Assembly (NCBI GenBank): GCA_034178815.1
Contig: JAXFQS010000082.1
Coordinates: forward strand, 1-43,230
Reading direction: 5' to 3'
Source: JAXFQS01 sp034178815
GTDB lineage: Bacteria; Verrucomicrobiota; Kiritimatiellia; RFP12; DVOR01
Length of the DNA: 43,230 bases
In this document: positions 15,612 to 23,582 of the stretch, piece by piece
Numbering within the stretch: position 1 is the stretch's first letter
How the letters are laid out: each line of letters opens with the position of its first letter
Notes under the pieces: model-generated
Told to the model about the DNA's origin: nothing
Database searches by the model: none
The model's input: only the letters and a program-made list of their open reading frames with translations
Translations under genes and position numbers: made by a program

Positions 15612-17249
15612 CTACTCTTCGTCCTCGCCGGCGGCTGTCTCTGCCGACTGGAGTTGGGGCATCTGCATGGCATTGTCGGTCAATCCGACCTGTTCGAGGT
15701 TCCACTCCAGCCACGCGGCGGAGAGGCGTGCGGCGGCGGGGCGGGAGACCTCTTGCTGGATGCGTCCGCGCTGCATCTCGGCGGAGACTGGATCCCCCTC
15801 GCGGCGGTCGGCGACATAGACCAGCAGGGAAGATGGGGCACCGTAGACGGGAGTCGCATCGGAGAGTTCGCCCTTGTGGAGGCCCCTCACGGCACGGATG
15901 ACGCTGTAGAGGTTGGGGACTTTCTGGGGGGCGGTCATCGAGAAGGTGAAGTTGGTCGCGCCGGAAACTTTGACCTTTGCGGCGGCCAAGGCGTTGCTGA
16001 AGGAGGAGCCTTTGGCCAAGGCAGCGCGGATGGCAACGACAGTGTTCGACGCATAGGCATCATAGGCATCGTTTCGTGCCTTCTCAGAGGCGAGAGGCTT
16101 TACTTTGTGCAGGGCCTCTTCGTAGGTAGGATTGTGCGCGGGGGAATCCTTGTCGACGGTCAGGAGGTAGAAATGGCGGGCTCCCTTGGCTACGCCATAG
16201 GAGGTGTCGGCGCGGCTCATATCGAGTTCGAACGCAACCTCGGCAATGGCGGCGCCATCGGCACGGATCGCAGGCGGCTCCTTGGCGGAGAAGAGGGCGC
16301 TGTTGGTGATGGAGCAACCGAGTTTCCTAGCCACCGCCTCGAAAGAGGTGTCCATAATGTCGGGGACGACCGACTGGTTGAGATTAGTCTCCGCAATGTA
16401 GGCTGCCTCAATCATCCCAAGGTGGCGCAGAATCTGGGGCTTGACCTTCTCAAGGGGCGTGACAGCGGTGCCATTGGTGGTCTGGTAGGTGTACTTCTCG
16501 GTGTTGCTGTCGTAGTACTCCTGGATGTCCTCGTCCGTGACAAGCGCCTGCCCGGCGGCGAGCCAATTGGTGACGGGAATGGCAAAGTAGCGGATGCTCC
16601 GGCGGTCGGGAAGCGCGAGTTTCTCACCATTCTCGGCAAAGAACTTCCTCCAGTCAGCCTCCTTGAGCCCCATATCCTTGCCGGCGAATGTGTTGTCCAG
16701 CAACACCGTCTGAAGATCGAACTCGTCCGTGAAGTTCGCAACCGCGGTGTCGACCTCCATATTGGAAGGAAGCGCGGCGGTGGCAAGCACGGCCGTGAGC
16801 TTGGCAAGCGCAAGTTCGTCGCGCATCAAGCGTTCGTAAAGGGGCACGGTCAAGCCAGCCTGACGAAGCGTTTCCTCGTAGGTCTGGTAGCGAAAGGAAC
16901 CATCAGGGGCGGCGAACTGTTCGCGTATGGCGGCGGCAATCTCGTCATCGCCAATGCGGATTCCTAGGTTCCTCGCCGTGTGGAGCGCAGCTAGGCGTTC
17001 CCAGGCACGGCGGTTGATTTGGGCAGCGGGAAGTGTAGAGCGATTGCGCCCGAAGCCGCGTATGGCATTGGCCGCCTCCTCGAAACGCTCGTAGGTAACT
17101 GCTTTGCCTGCGAGCTTGCCGGCGATACGACTCTGCGGGGCGGGTGTCGAGCAGGAATCGACGGCGACGAAAGTAAAGGAAATCAGGATGGCAAAGGCGC
17201 CCCAGAAGATTTTGTTGCGAATAATCCGATGGAAATGGTAGATGAACAT
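15612..17249 (-). CDS. PpiD/SurA-like periplasmic folding chaperone
   Basis: A 545-residue protein with a single N-terminal membrane anchor (about residues 11-30, IRNKIFWGAFAILISFTFVAVD). It is followed by a SurA_N/PpiD-type helical chaperone region (AGKAVTYERFEEAANAIRGF..., then RIGDDEIAAAIREQF, and a repeat of short helices). A long mixed region ends in a parvulin-like C-terminal third (YGVAKGARHFYLLTVDKDSPAHNPTYEEAL). No clean parvulin active site is seen, so it may act as a chaperone only. The MFIYHFHRI start at 17249 is chosen because the upstream 84 codons are low-complexity and overlap the previous gene. It probably helps outer-membrane or periplasmic proteins fold. Confidence 0.78.
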   Translation of the reverse strand: MFIYHFHRIIRNKIFWGAFAILISFTFVAVDSCSTPAPQSRIAGKLAGKAVTYERFEEAANAIRGFGRNRSTLPAAQINRRAWERLAALHTARNLGIRIGDDEIAAAIREQFAAPDGSFRYQTYEETLRQAGLTVPLYERLMRDELALAKLTAVLATAALPSNMEVDTAVANFTDEFDLQTVLLDNTFAGKDMGLKEADWRKFFAENGEKLALPDRRSIRYFAIPVTNWLAAGQALVTDEDIQEYYDSNTEKYTYQTTNGTAVTPLEKVKPQILRHLGMIEAAYIAETNLNQSVVPDIMDTSFEAVARKLGCSITNSALFSAKEPPAIRADGAAIAEVAFELDMSRADTSYGVAKGARHFYLLTVDKDSPAHNPTYEEALHKVKPLASEKARNDAYDAYASNTVVAIRAALAKGSSFSNALAAAKVKVSGATNFTFSMTAPQKVPNLYSVIRAVRGLHKGELSDATPVYGAPSSLLVYVADRREGDPVSAEMQRGRIQQEVSRPAAARLSAAWLEWNLEQVGLTDNAMQMPQLQSAETAAGEDEE

Positions 17250-17298
17250 AGGGGTGGAATTGGGGGTTGTTTGTGAGAAGAGGGTTGGCGAGAAGGGG

Positions 17299-18300
17299 TT
17301 ATTGGGCTGGGTTGGAATCCTTGTTTTCGGTTTGTTCCTCTTCGGCCGGAACGGTCTCGCCGGTGCGAATGTTTTCCGAACCTCCGGCTCCGAAGAAGTT
17401 GCCGTTCGAATCGAGTTCGCCTTTGGTAAGCGTCTCAGGCGAGATGCCTTCGGCAACGAAGGAGAAGTTGTTTTTGGTCTTGCCGCTGGGGTTGATGGCA
17501 AGGGTGGTGACGGCTATATGTCCGGTGGTCTGGGCGTTCTTGCGCCAGATCTTGACTTGTGCCTTTGGGGTGAGGGTGAAGATGGTGGGTTCGGGGGTTC
17601 CGTTCTGGAGTTCGATGGCGTAGTCGCCTGCTAGGCTGGTGAGGCGGGTGTAGCTATGATTGAGGGCGTGGTGGACTTGGAGGTGGTTCTGGGCGCGGAT
17701 GAGCGGGACGGTGTAATTGGGGCCTTGGATGGAGGTTCTGCCGGTAACGCCTTTGACGAGGAGGATGGCGTCGACGGCACCTTTTGATTGGATTTCGAAG
17801 GAGGCGCGGCCGGACATCTTGCATGCGGAGAGTTCGAGGCAGTCGACCCCGAGGGCGTCTAGGTCTTTGAGGTCGTCTGGGGTTGATGTCTCGACGCTTC
17901 CTTCAATCAAGCGGACGCGGAGGGCGCGCGGGAGGTCGGCGGCTGGGGCGACAGTGGCGGAGGAGTTTGGCGCGAGGCGGAAACTGATGCGGTCGGCCAG
18001 GCGGACTTCGAGGTTGCCGTTGGGCCCGGTCAGGAAGATAGTGCCGAAGGGGTAGGCGCGATTGAGTTCGGCGGCGTGGATGGTGCCGTCCGCGAGGCGG
18101 ACTTGGCAGGCGCCTTGGGAGGTGATAACTTGCGCCAACGGCTCGAAGCGGACATAGTCCTTTGGGTCAAGTGGTGGGGCGGCCTGGGCCGGGGGCTGTT
18201 CGGACTGTCCGTCCGCGGCGGGGGCCTCATCCGTCTCTTGGGCGCACAATCCGACGGCGAGGGTGGCAGCCAAGGCGGCCAGCGCAAAGGTATAACGCAT
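17299..18300 (-). CDS. Secreted FecR-like domain protein
   Basis: A 333-residue exported protein with a clear signal peptide (MRYTFALAALAATLAVGLCA). An Ala/Pro/Glu-rich linker precedes a beta-rich domain at about 50-190. The pattern VRLADGTIHAAELNRAYPFGTIFLTGPNGNLEVRLADRISFRLAPNSSATVAP followed by LRVRLIEGSVETS resembles the FecR fold found in many PVC secreted proteins. The C-terminus is acidic and disordered. A strong promoter lies upstream, and the PpiD-like chaperone starts 49 bp after the stop, so both are likely in one transcript. Its partner or substrate is unknown. Confidence 0.7.
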   Translation of the reverse strand: MRYTFALAALAATLAVGLCAQETDEAPAADGQSEQPPAQAAPPLDPKDYVRFEPLAQVITSQGACQVRLADGTIHAAELNRAYPFGTIFLTGPNGNLEVRLADRISFRLAPNSSATVAPAADLPRALRVRLIEGSVETSTPDDLKDLDALGVDCLELSACKMSGRASFEIQSKGAVDAILLVKGVTGRTSIQGPNYTVPLIRAQNHLQVHHALNHSYTRLTSLAGDYAIELQNGTPEPTIFTLTPKAQVKIWRKNAQTTGHIAVTTLAINPSGKTKNNFSFVAEGISPETLTKGELDSNGNFFGAGGSENIRTGETVPAEEEQTENKDSNPAQ

Positions 18301-18335
18301 AAATCATCCTTTCAAAGCGTCCAAAATGAGCCTCT

Positions 18336-18364
18336 ATGTTAGCGCATTGGCCCGTGAAAGTCAA
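18336..18364 (-). promoter_or_regulatory. Sigma-70-type promoter of the FecR-like gene
   Basis: On the minus strand -35 TTGACT (18359-18364), a 17-bp spacer and -10 TAACAT (18336-18341) lie about 36 bp before the ATG, with an AAAGGA Shine-Dalgarno between. Confidence 0.75.
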
Positions 18365-18449
18365 AAGGATTCAACGCGCTATGGGAAATTGTCGCTCCCG
18401 CGCGGGCTCTTTTCGCCGGATTGGAACTCGGGCGGGAACGGGAGTTGGA

Positions 18450-18528
18450 GGTTGCAACCTCCCGGGGCGGTTCGTAGGCAGGTTCGGGGGCAACAGGTGG
18501 CAACCCATCGGGGGCAAAGGTTGGAACC
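18450..18528. repeat. 23-bp-phased intergenic repeat, cluster 3 (4 units)
   Basis: Cores at 18450 (GGTTGCAACC), 18473 (CGTAGGCAGG), 18496 (GGTGGCAACC) and 18519 (GGTTGGAACC) are 23 bp apart. Three of the four are near-perfect dyads. The cluster sits in the 512-bp gap between the FecR-like and beta-helix genes. Confidence 0.8.
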
Positions 18529-18812
18529 TTTGGGATGCGGGCAAAGCGCATCAGGGGAGTCGGCAAAGGCTCGCCTGCGAGGCGTTTCGAAACCAGCCGG
18601 CGAGGTCAATGCGGGGCGTTCGGCAGGCAGAGGGATTCCTCTGGAATGGCCGATTTGGTGCGGTCGCCGGCGGTCAGCCAGTCGAGCGGAATCGGGCCGA
18701 TGCGCGTCAGCCGGACGGTCATAATCCCTTGAGGTGTTCGCCGAAAAAGGCGCTCACTACCGGTTCGCGCGTCCGCCAGACGATGCCCCCCTCGCCCGCC
18801 ACAGAGCCGGCC
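18529..18812. other. Intergenic remainder before the beta-helix glycosidase stop
   Basis: No convincing gene, RNA or terminator is seen here. Short GC-rich readings on the plus strand are without Shine-Dalgarno or family resemblance. A weak GCCG/CGGC hairpin near 18803-18818 is the only structure by the stop of the minus-strand gene. Confidence 0.4.
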
Positions 18813-20402
18813 CTAGTCGGCACGCAAAAAACGGATGGGCTGAGCGTAAGCACGCACATTCTGATTGGTCGCGGCCAAACGGGAAACCTCCCTGCCATTC
18901 CAATAGATGCCGTCGCAGATAATCGCCCCAGAGGTGTGCTCGGCGTCGAAGCCCTGAAGCCAGAAAGTCGGACGGTGCGGCCCCAAAAGATGAATGTCGC
19001 GCAGCAGAACCTCACGCGTGCGCCCCCGCTGGCTGTTTGCCTTGGAATACTCGGGGACATAGAGGATGACCGAAGCAAAAAGAGGAGGCGGCGCTTCGGT
19101 CAGATTGGGGTTGAAATCCTTCGCCGACGGGCTGTAGGTCGTACGCGGGAACGGCTGATCCATCTCGACTCGAATCGAGTCAAAGGTGATATGGTGCACA
19201 TCCGCTTGGTCGCAATTCTGAATATCCAGCGGCGTGCTGTGAACATGGAGAATGTCGCAATCCCGCCAGACAATCGAATGGATTGTTCGGGCCCGCGTCT
19301 CGGCTCCAATTTCCAAGCATCGCCCCCAATCACACCAGATGGTGCAGCGTTCGATAAGCGCATTGGTAAAGCAGTCGTGCCAAACACCGTCGTGCAACAT
19401 CTCCTCGTCGCGCATCGTGTAATCGAACCCCTTGACGCAAATGGAATCGTCAAATGTCCGGACGAAACAATCGCTGATTCGAACATTCTCGCAATTGTGC
19501 ATATCGATACCATCGGCATTGTAGCGCCAGTTGCCACAGATCTTGACTTGGCGAATGGTCAGGTCGCGGCAGCCAATAGGACGGATGGTGTAAAGCAGCG
19601 AGTCGCGAATCGTAATGCCGTCAATGAGCACCTGGTCGCAAAACTCAAGTTTGATGGCATTTTCGCGGCGCACATTGGTAATGGCGAAGCCCTTCGCCTT
19701 CTGTGCGGCGGCCAATGCCGGGTCGATGGGGATGGGAATCTCCTTGATGCGGCTCATATCGAGAATGCCGCGACCGAGAATACGGATATTGTCGGCATCG
19801 CGAGCTTCAATGCGCCCGTAGACGACAGCACCTTCATCCAAGTAAAGTGTCTCTCCCGAGGAGAGGCGAATGACATCTGCGTGATGCTCTCCTGGGCCAT
19901 AATAGCGGACTTTGGGGTCTTTGGGATCCACCCGAAGCGTCTCAGGCGGGTCGGCGAAGATATGCAGGTTTCCGTGCGGGGAGTCAAACTCGACCGAATA
20001 GAATCCTGCGCCGGGAAGTTCGAAGCGCGCCGTACGCCCTTCGACCGAAGCTTTGATGCCTTTGGTCTGCGGACGAATGCGCACGGTGGTGAAATCGCGG
20101 GGAGCCGTCACGGAGACGGCAACGGGGCGATCGGTGGAGAAGCGCACCATTCCGCCAATCTCCGTCTGGTCTAATTCTCTCTGATGCCCGGGCCAGCGAA
20201 TATTGACCGGCATAGCCGAATGGCGCACGGCGGCCACACCTGCCGGCTTCCCGTCGACGACAACCCGATACCCAGCCGCCTCGCGAGCCTCGCCCGGGGG
20301 CTGTGGATAGAGGTGAACCTCCGCCAACCCCGAAAGCGGCACCGACAACAGCCCGAGGGCGACTGCCGCCGCCCGTTTCATCCGCATCCAACTTGTCACC
20401 AT
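18813..20402 (-). CDS. Secreted beta-helix glycoside hydrolase (GH28-like)
   Basis: A 529-residue exported protein. A signal peptide lies within the first 27 residues. An N-terminal beta-sandwich region of about 130 residues (RYYGPGEHHADVIRLSSGETLYLDEGAVVYG) precedes a right-handed parallel beta-helix with stacked short turns. The block NADGIDMHNCENVRISDCFVRTFDDSICVKG gives the two acidic clusters (DGID and DD) of polygalacturonase-type enzymes. The related GH49, GH87 and GH110 families share the fold, so the substrate is open. AGGAGG four bases before the ATG at 20402 decides the start. The gene is flanked by phased repeats on both sides and appears to be a single transcription unit. Confidence 0.82.
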   Translation of the reverse strand: MVTSWMRMKRAAAVALGLLSVPLSGLAEVHLYPQPPGEAREAAGYRVVVDGKPAGVAAVRHSAMPVNIRWPGHQRELDQTEIGGMVRFSTDRPVAVSVTAPRDFTTVRIRPQTKGIKASVEGRTARFELPGAGFYSVEFDSPHGNLHIFADPPETLRVDPKDPKVRYYGPGEHHADVIRLSSGETLYLDEGAVVYGRIEARDADNIRILGRGILDMSRIKEIPIPIDPALAAAQKAKGFAITNVRRENAIKLEFCDQVLIDGITIRDSLLYTIRPIGCRDLTIRQVKICGNWRYNADGIDMHNCENVRISDCFVRTFDDSICVKGFDYTMRDEEMLHDGVWHDCFTNALIERCTIWCDWGRCLEIGAETRARTIHSIVWRDCDILHVHSTPLDIQNCDQADVHHITFDSIRVEMDQPFPRTTYSPSAKDFNPNLTEAPPPLFASVILYVPEYSKANSQRGRTREVLLRDIHLLGPHRPTFWLQGFDAEHTSGAIICDGIYWNGREVSRLAATNQNVRAYAQPIRFLRAD

Positions 20403-20553
20403 CTTGCCTCCTGCTTCGCGTTTTCCAAACCCCTCACAATCGCCCCGTCGGCCCCCCATCCATCCACCAGACTAAACAAGTATACCACGCCCACCTTCCC
20501 CGACGCAAGCACGAGTTGCTCTACCCGGGAAACGCCTCGCCATCAGCCCACTT

Positions 20554-20678
20554 CCTAGTAACCACCCGTTCCGATGCCAACCAACCTCTTCCCCCCATTT
20601 CTGGCAACCTCACGGGCGCCTACCTTGCAACCTCTTCTAGGCTTGGGAAGCAACCATCACCACGCCCCACCGGCAACG
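20554..20678. repeat. 23-bp-phased intergenic repeat, cluster 4 (6 units, clearest phase)
   Basis: AACC recurs at 20560, 20583, 20606, 20629 and 20652, then AACG at 20675, every step exactly 23 bp. The ten-base cores are CCTAGTAACC, CCAACCAACC, TCTGGCAACC, CCTTGCAACC, GGAAGCAACC and ACCGGCAACG. The 13-bp intervals share no sequence. It fills the gap between the glycosidase start and the aminotransferase stop. Confidence 0.85.
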
Positions 20679-20693
20679 CTCCGCGCCCGGCGA

Positions 20694-21836
20694 CTACCGC
20701 CGCAAATTGCGCAGGTACGCCTCCAGCCGATTGCATCCCTCGCGAATTCGAGCCAAATCGGTCGCATAGGAAAAGCGCACAAAGCCCTCGCCCGCCGCCC
20801 CGAAGTCAACCCCCGGCGTCACCCCCACATGCGCCTCCCGCAGCAGGTCGAAAGCAAAGCGGTAAACATCATCCGTCCAACGCCGCGCATCGGCAAACAC
20901 ATAGAAAGCCCCCTCCGGCTCGGCCGTCAAACCAAACCCCAGCGCCTTGACACGCTCAACCAGATAGCGGCGCCTCTCGTCATAAATCCCGCGCATCCGG
21001 CGCACCACCGGGTCGGCTTCGCGCAACGCCGCGATACCCGCCCGCTGGGCAATGCTCGGGGCGCAAATGAAGAGGTTCTGCTGCAAAATCTGCATCGCCC
21101 GCACATATTTCTTCGGGGCGATGACATAGCCCAGCCGAAGCCCCGTCATGGCAAAGCGCTTGGAAAAACCATTCAAGACAAACGCATTGTCCGTAAACTC
21201 CAAAACGCACCGGGCCCGACCCTTGTAGACCAGCCCGTGGTAGATTTCATCCGAGACGATCGGTATTCCCAACTCCGAGAGCCCCTCATATACCCGATCC
21301 TCCGCCAGAAGCCCCGCCGGATTCATCGGAGAGTTTACAAAAACCGCCCGCGTCCGGCTATTCGCCACCCGCGCAACCGCCTTCGGATCGAGTTGAAAAC
21401 GCGCTTCCGCCGAGACCCTGACCATCCTAGGAACCGCCTGGCAAGTCAGCGCGAAATTGCGGTAGCAGGGGTAGCCCGGATCGGTCAAAACCACCTCGTC
21501 CCCCGGGGCACAGAGCGTCAACAAGGTCAAGAGAATCGCGGGCGAGGAACCGGATGTCACCAAGATACAATCGGGGTCGACCGATACGCCATACTCAGCC
21601 CGGTAGAAAGCCGCGATTGCCTCCCTGAGTTCGGGGTCACCGAGCGAGTGGGTATAGTGCGTTCGAGCCTGGTCGTAGGCACCTTTCGCCGCGGCCGATA
21701 CGCACGAAGGGACGGGAAAATCGGGCTCGCCAATCTCCAGATGCACCACATCGATGCCGTCCCTTTCCAGCCTCTGAGCCTCCTCCAGGACTTCCATCAC
21801 CAGAAACGGCGACAAGCGATCAATTGTCGGATTCAT
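20694..21836 (-). CDS. Class I/II PLP-dependent aminotransferase
   Basis: A 380-residue fold-type I aminotransferase of the aspartate/aromatic type. Visible motifs are HLEIGEPDFPVP, the ILVTSGSSPAILL strand, DPGYPCYRNF, VNSPMNPAG (NPxG), the VSDEIYHGLVY Asp and Tyr, and the PLP lysine in LNGFSKRFAMTGLRLGY. The C-terminal FVRFSYA holds the carboxylate-binding Arg. The amino acid substrate cannot be told. Its start overlaps the amidase end by 17 bp, so the amidase, this gene and perhaps ruvC form one transcript. Confidence 0.9.
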   Translation of the reverse strand: MNPTIDRLSPFLVMEVLEEAQRLERDGIDVVHLEIGEPDFPVPSCVSAAAKGAYDQARTHYTHSLGDPELREAIAAFYRAEYGVSVDPDCILVTSGSSPAILLTLLTLCAPGDEVVLTDPGYPCYRNFALTCQAVPRMVRVSAEARFQLDPKAVARVANSRTRAVFVNSPMNPAGLLAEDRVYEGLSELGIPIVSDEIYHGLVYKGRARCVLEFTDNAFVLNGFSKRFAMTGLRLGYVIAPKKYVRAMQILQQNLFICAPSIAQRAGIAALREADPVVRRMRGIYDERRRYLVERVKALGFGLTAEPEGAFYVFADARRWTDDVYRFAFDLLREAHVGVTPGVDFGAAGEGFVRFSYATDLARIREGCNRLEAYLRNLRR

Positions 21837-23016
21837 TGTCTATCTGCTCCACCGGCACCTGCCCATCTTCCGCCAAAAAACGGCGTAGCCATTCGTGCAG
21901 GGCGCGGGCGCCAAAACGTTCCCTGGCCTGGCGAAACTGCCTCAAGGTGTCGAGTTTGAATTGGGCCCAGGCCTGCTCCCTTTCAGCCTGCACGCGTGCC
22001 TGTTCTTCGGCGGCGCGGCGGGCGGCTTTCTGACGCTCGCGTGCCACCCGTTCGACGGCAAAGGTCTCCAGCAAGGCCCGGCGGTCGGGCAAGGCTCTGC
22101 CGTAGGCGGCTAGGCCTTCGACGATGGCTTGGGCGAGCGCGGCGCGGCAGTGGGTGTTGGTCAGCGCGTGGCTGTCGGCTTCGTTGGAGAGAAATCCCAG
22201 TTCGACCAGGGTCGCGGGGATTGGGTTTTCGCGAAGGACATGGAAGTTGGCCCGTTTGAGGCCTCGGTCGACGCCATTGGTGCCGCGGGCCGCCGCCAAG
22301 GCATCGCAGAGTCGGGTATGAATCTCCCAGCCCAGCGCCGCGCTCAGGTGGGCGTTGGTGTGACCTTTCGAGGGGGGCGGCGGGTTTGGGCTGCCTTGTG
22401 TGCCGGGAAGGCCGGCGGGGGGGAAGGCGTAGCACTCGACGCCGGAGGCGTTGGTGTTGGCGGCGAAGTTGGCGTGAATGCTGACGAAGAGGTCGGCGTT
22501 GGTCGCCCCCGCGAAGGCGACGCGGGCGGCCAGTGGCAGGGCGCAATCGTTGGTACGGGTCAAAATGATGTCCAGATCGGGCGGTGCGCAATCCCGCACC
22601 CGGCGTGCGATGTCGAGCGTCAAATCTTTCTCGATGATGCAGGGATAGACGCCGATTGCGCCGTCATCCGCGCCGCCGTGCCCGGCATCGACCACGACCC
22701 GCAGGCGCGAGGCGGCGTTGGTCGAAGACGGTCGCGCCACAAGCGCGAGTTGCTCTAGGTCTTCAACCGCAAAGTGCCAGTTGGTCGAGGGCGCGGAACA
22801 GAGCCAGTAGAAGTGTCCGTCGAGTTCCACGCGACGGCGTCCCAAGGGGATTGTGAGGCAATTCGTGCCATTGGTGCAGACCACCTCCTGCGCAGGAATG
22901 CCTCCGACGGATAGCAACAAACGGGAACAGAGATTGGAAAGAGCCACACCCGTTTCTGCGCACCAAACGGAACTCGCCGCAAACAGCAACGGAAGGGAAA
23001 GTCGCAAGCAATTCAT
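21820..23016 (-). CDS. Secreted N-acetylmuramoyl-L-alanine amidase (Amidase_3)
   Basis: A 398-residue periplasmic zinc amidase that cuts the bond between MurNAc and the peptide stem. After a signal peptide (about residues 1-20) comes an N-terminal beta region. The Amidase_3 domain follows at about 103-300, with zinc ligands and catalytic residues in VVVDAGHGG, IIEKDLTLDIARR, LFVSIHANF and TLVELGFLSN. The C-terminal 90 residues form a charged Arg/Glu/Ala coiled coil (RRALLETFAVERVARERQKAARRAAEEQARVQ-like), which may mediate localisation. It is 3 bp downstream of ruvC and overlaps the aminotransferase. Confidence 0.92.
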   Translation of the reverse strand: MNCLRLSLPLLFAASSVWCAETGVALSNLCSRLLLSVGGIPAQEVVCTNGTNCLTIPLGRRRVELDGHFYWLCSAPSTNWHFAVEDLEQLALVARPSSTNAASRLRVVVDAGHGGADDGAIGVYPCIIEKDLTLDIARRVRDCAPPDLDIILTRTNDCALPLAARVAFAGATNADLFVSIHANFAANTNASGVECYAFPPAGLPGTQGSPNPPPPSKGHTNAHLSAALGWEIHTRLCDALAAARGTNGVDRGLKRANFHVLRENPIPATLVELGFLSNEADSHALTNTHCRAALAQAIVEGLAAYGRALPDRRALLETFAVERVARERQKAARRAAEEQARVQAEREQAWAQFKLDTLRQFRQARERFGARALHEWLRRFLAEDGQVPVEQIDNESDN

Positions 23017-23019
23017 CGC

Positions 23020-23517
23020 TCAAAGGGGCAGGCGCGAGGGGCCAAAGGCGGGACGATTCGCATGCAGATGCGTCAAGGCAATCGCCAACGCGTCGGCAGC
23101 GTCGTTTTGGGGAAGTTCGGGTAGCGCGAGGAGCGTCTGCATCATCTTTTGAATCTGAATCTTCTGCGCGCTCCCCACCCCCGTCACCGCGCTTTTGACC
23201 TTCCTCGGTTCATACTCGTAGACGGGAAGCCCGGCACGCGCGGCACGCTCGACAACCACGCCGCGGGCATGGCAGAGCAACATCATCGTCCGGACATTCT
23301 TGGCATAAAAAATTCCCTCGATGGCAACCGCATCGGGAGAATAATCAGCAATCAGACCATCCAGCGCATCGGCAAGCACCGTCAGGCAGGCGGAAAAGGG
23401 ACGGGTCGGCGGATTGGCAATCCGCCCCCACGCAAGAGCCTCGAAACGGCTACCGCTCTGACGCACCAGACCATAGCCACTGGAGCGCAAAGAGGTGTCG
23501 ATTCCCAAGACCGTCAT
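23020..23517 (-). CDS. ruvC: Holliday junction resolvase RuvC
   Basis: A 165-residue endonuclease that cleaves Holliday junctions with RuvAB. The catalytic acids are visible in VLGIDTSLRSSGYG, VAIEGIFYAKN and LPQNDAADALAIALTH, and KSAVTGVGSAQKIQIQKMM matches the DNA-binding helix of the family. The ATG at 23517 is chosen; a longer reading adds an unrelated N-terminus running through the upstream terminator. ruvA and ruvB are not adjacent. A hairpin terminator separates it from the PFK gene. Confidence 0.95.
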   Translation of the reverse strand: MTVLGIDTSLRSSGYGLVRQSGSRFEALAWGRIANPPTRPFSACLTVLADALDGLIADYSPDAVAIEGIFYAKNVRTMMLLCHARGVVVERAARAGLPVYEYEPRKVKSAVTGVGSAQKIQIQKMMQTLLALPELPQNDAADALAIALTHLHANRPAFGPSRLPL

Positions 23518-23522
23518 AGGCG

Positions 23523-23566
23523 AAAAACGGCGAACCGCCCGGCATAACCCGTGGACGATTCGCCGT
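23523..23566 (-). terminator. Terminator after PPi-PFK
   Basis: On the minus strand ACGGCGAA (23559-23566) pairs with TTCGCCGT (23527-23534) across a 24-nt loop, followed by a five-T run. It lies between the PFK stop and the ruvC start. Confidence 0.6.
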
Positions 23567-23582
23567 CTGGATAAATAGAACC

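Noticed and set aside
3964..17361. 18-bp exact match (GCCGGAACGGTCTCGCCG) after rpmB and within the FecR-like gene
   Set aside because: It is a single pair with one copy in coding sequence and no shared context; probably chance in GC-rich DNA.
20303..20950. 215-residue plus-strand frame over the glycosidase start and aminotransferase end
   Set aside because: It runs antisense to two strong genes and through a phased repeat; the Pro/Arg-rich content is a high-GC shadow.
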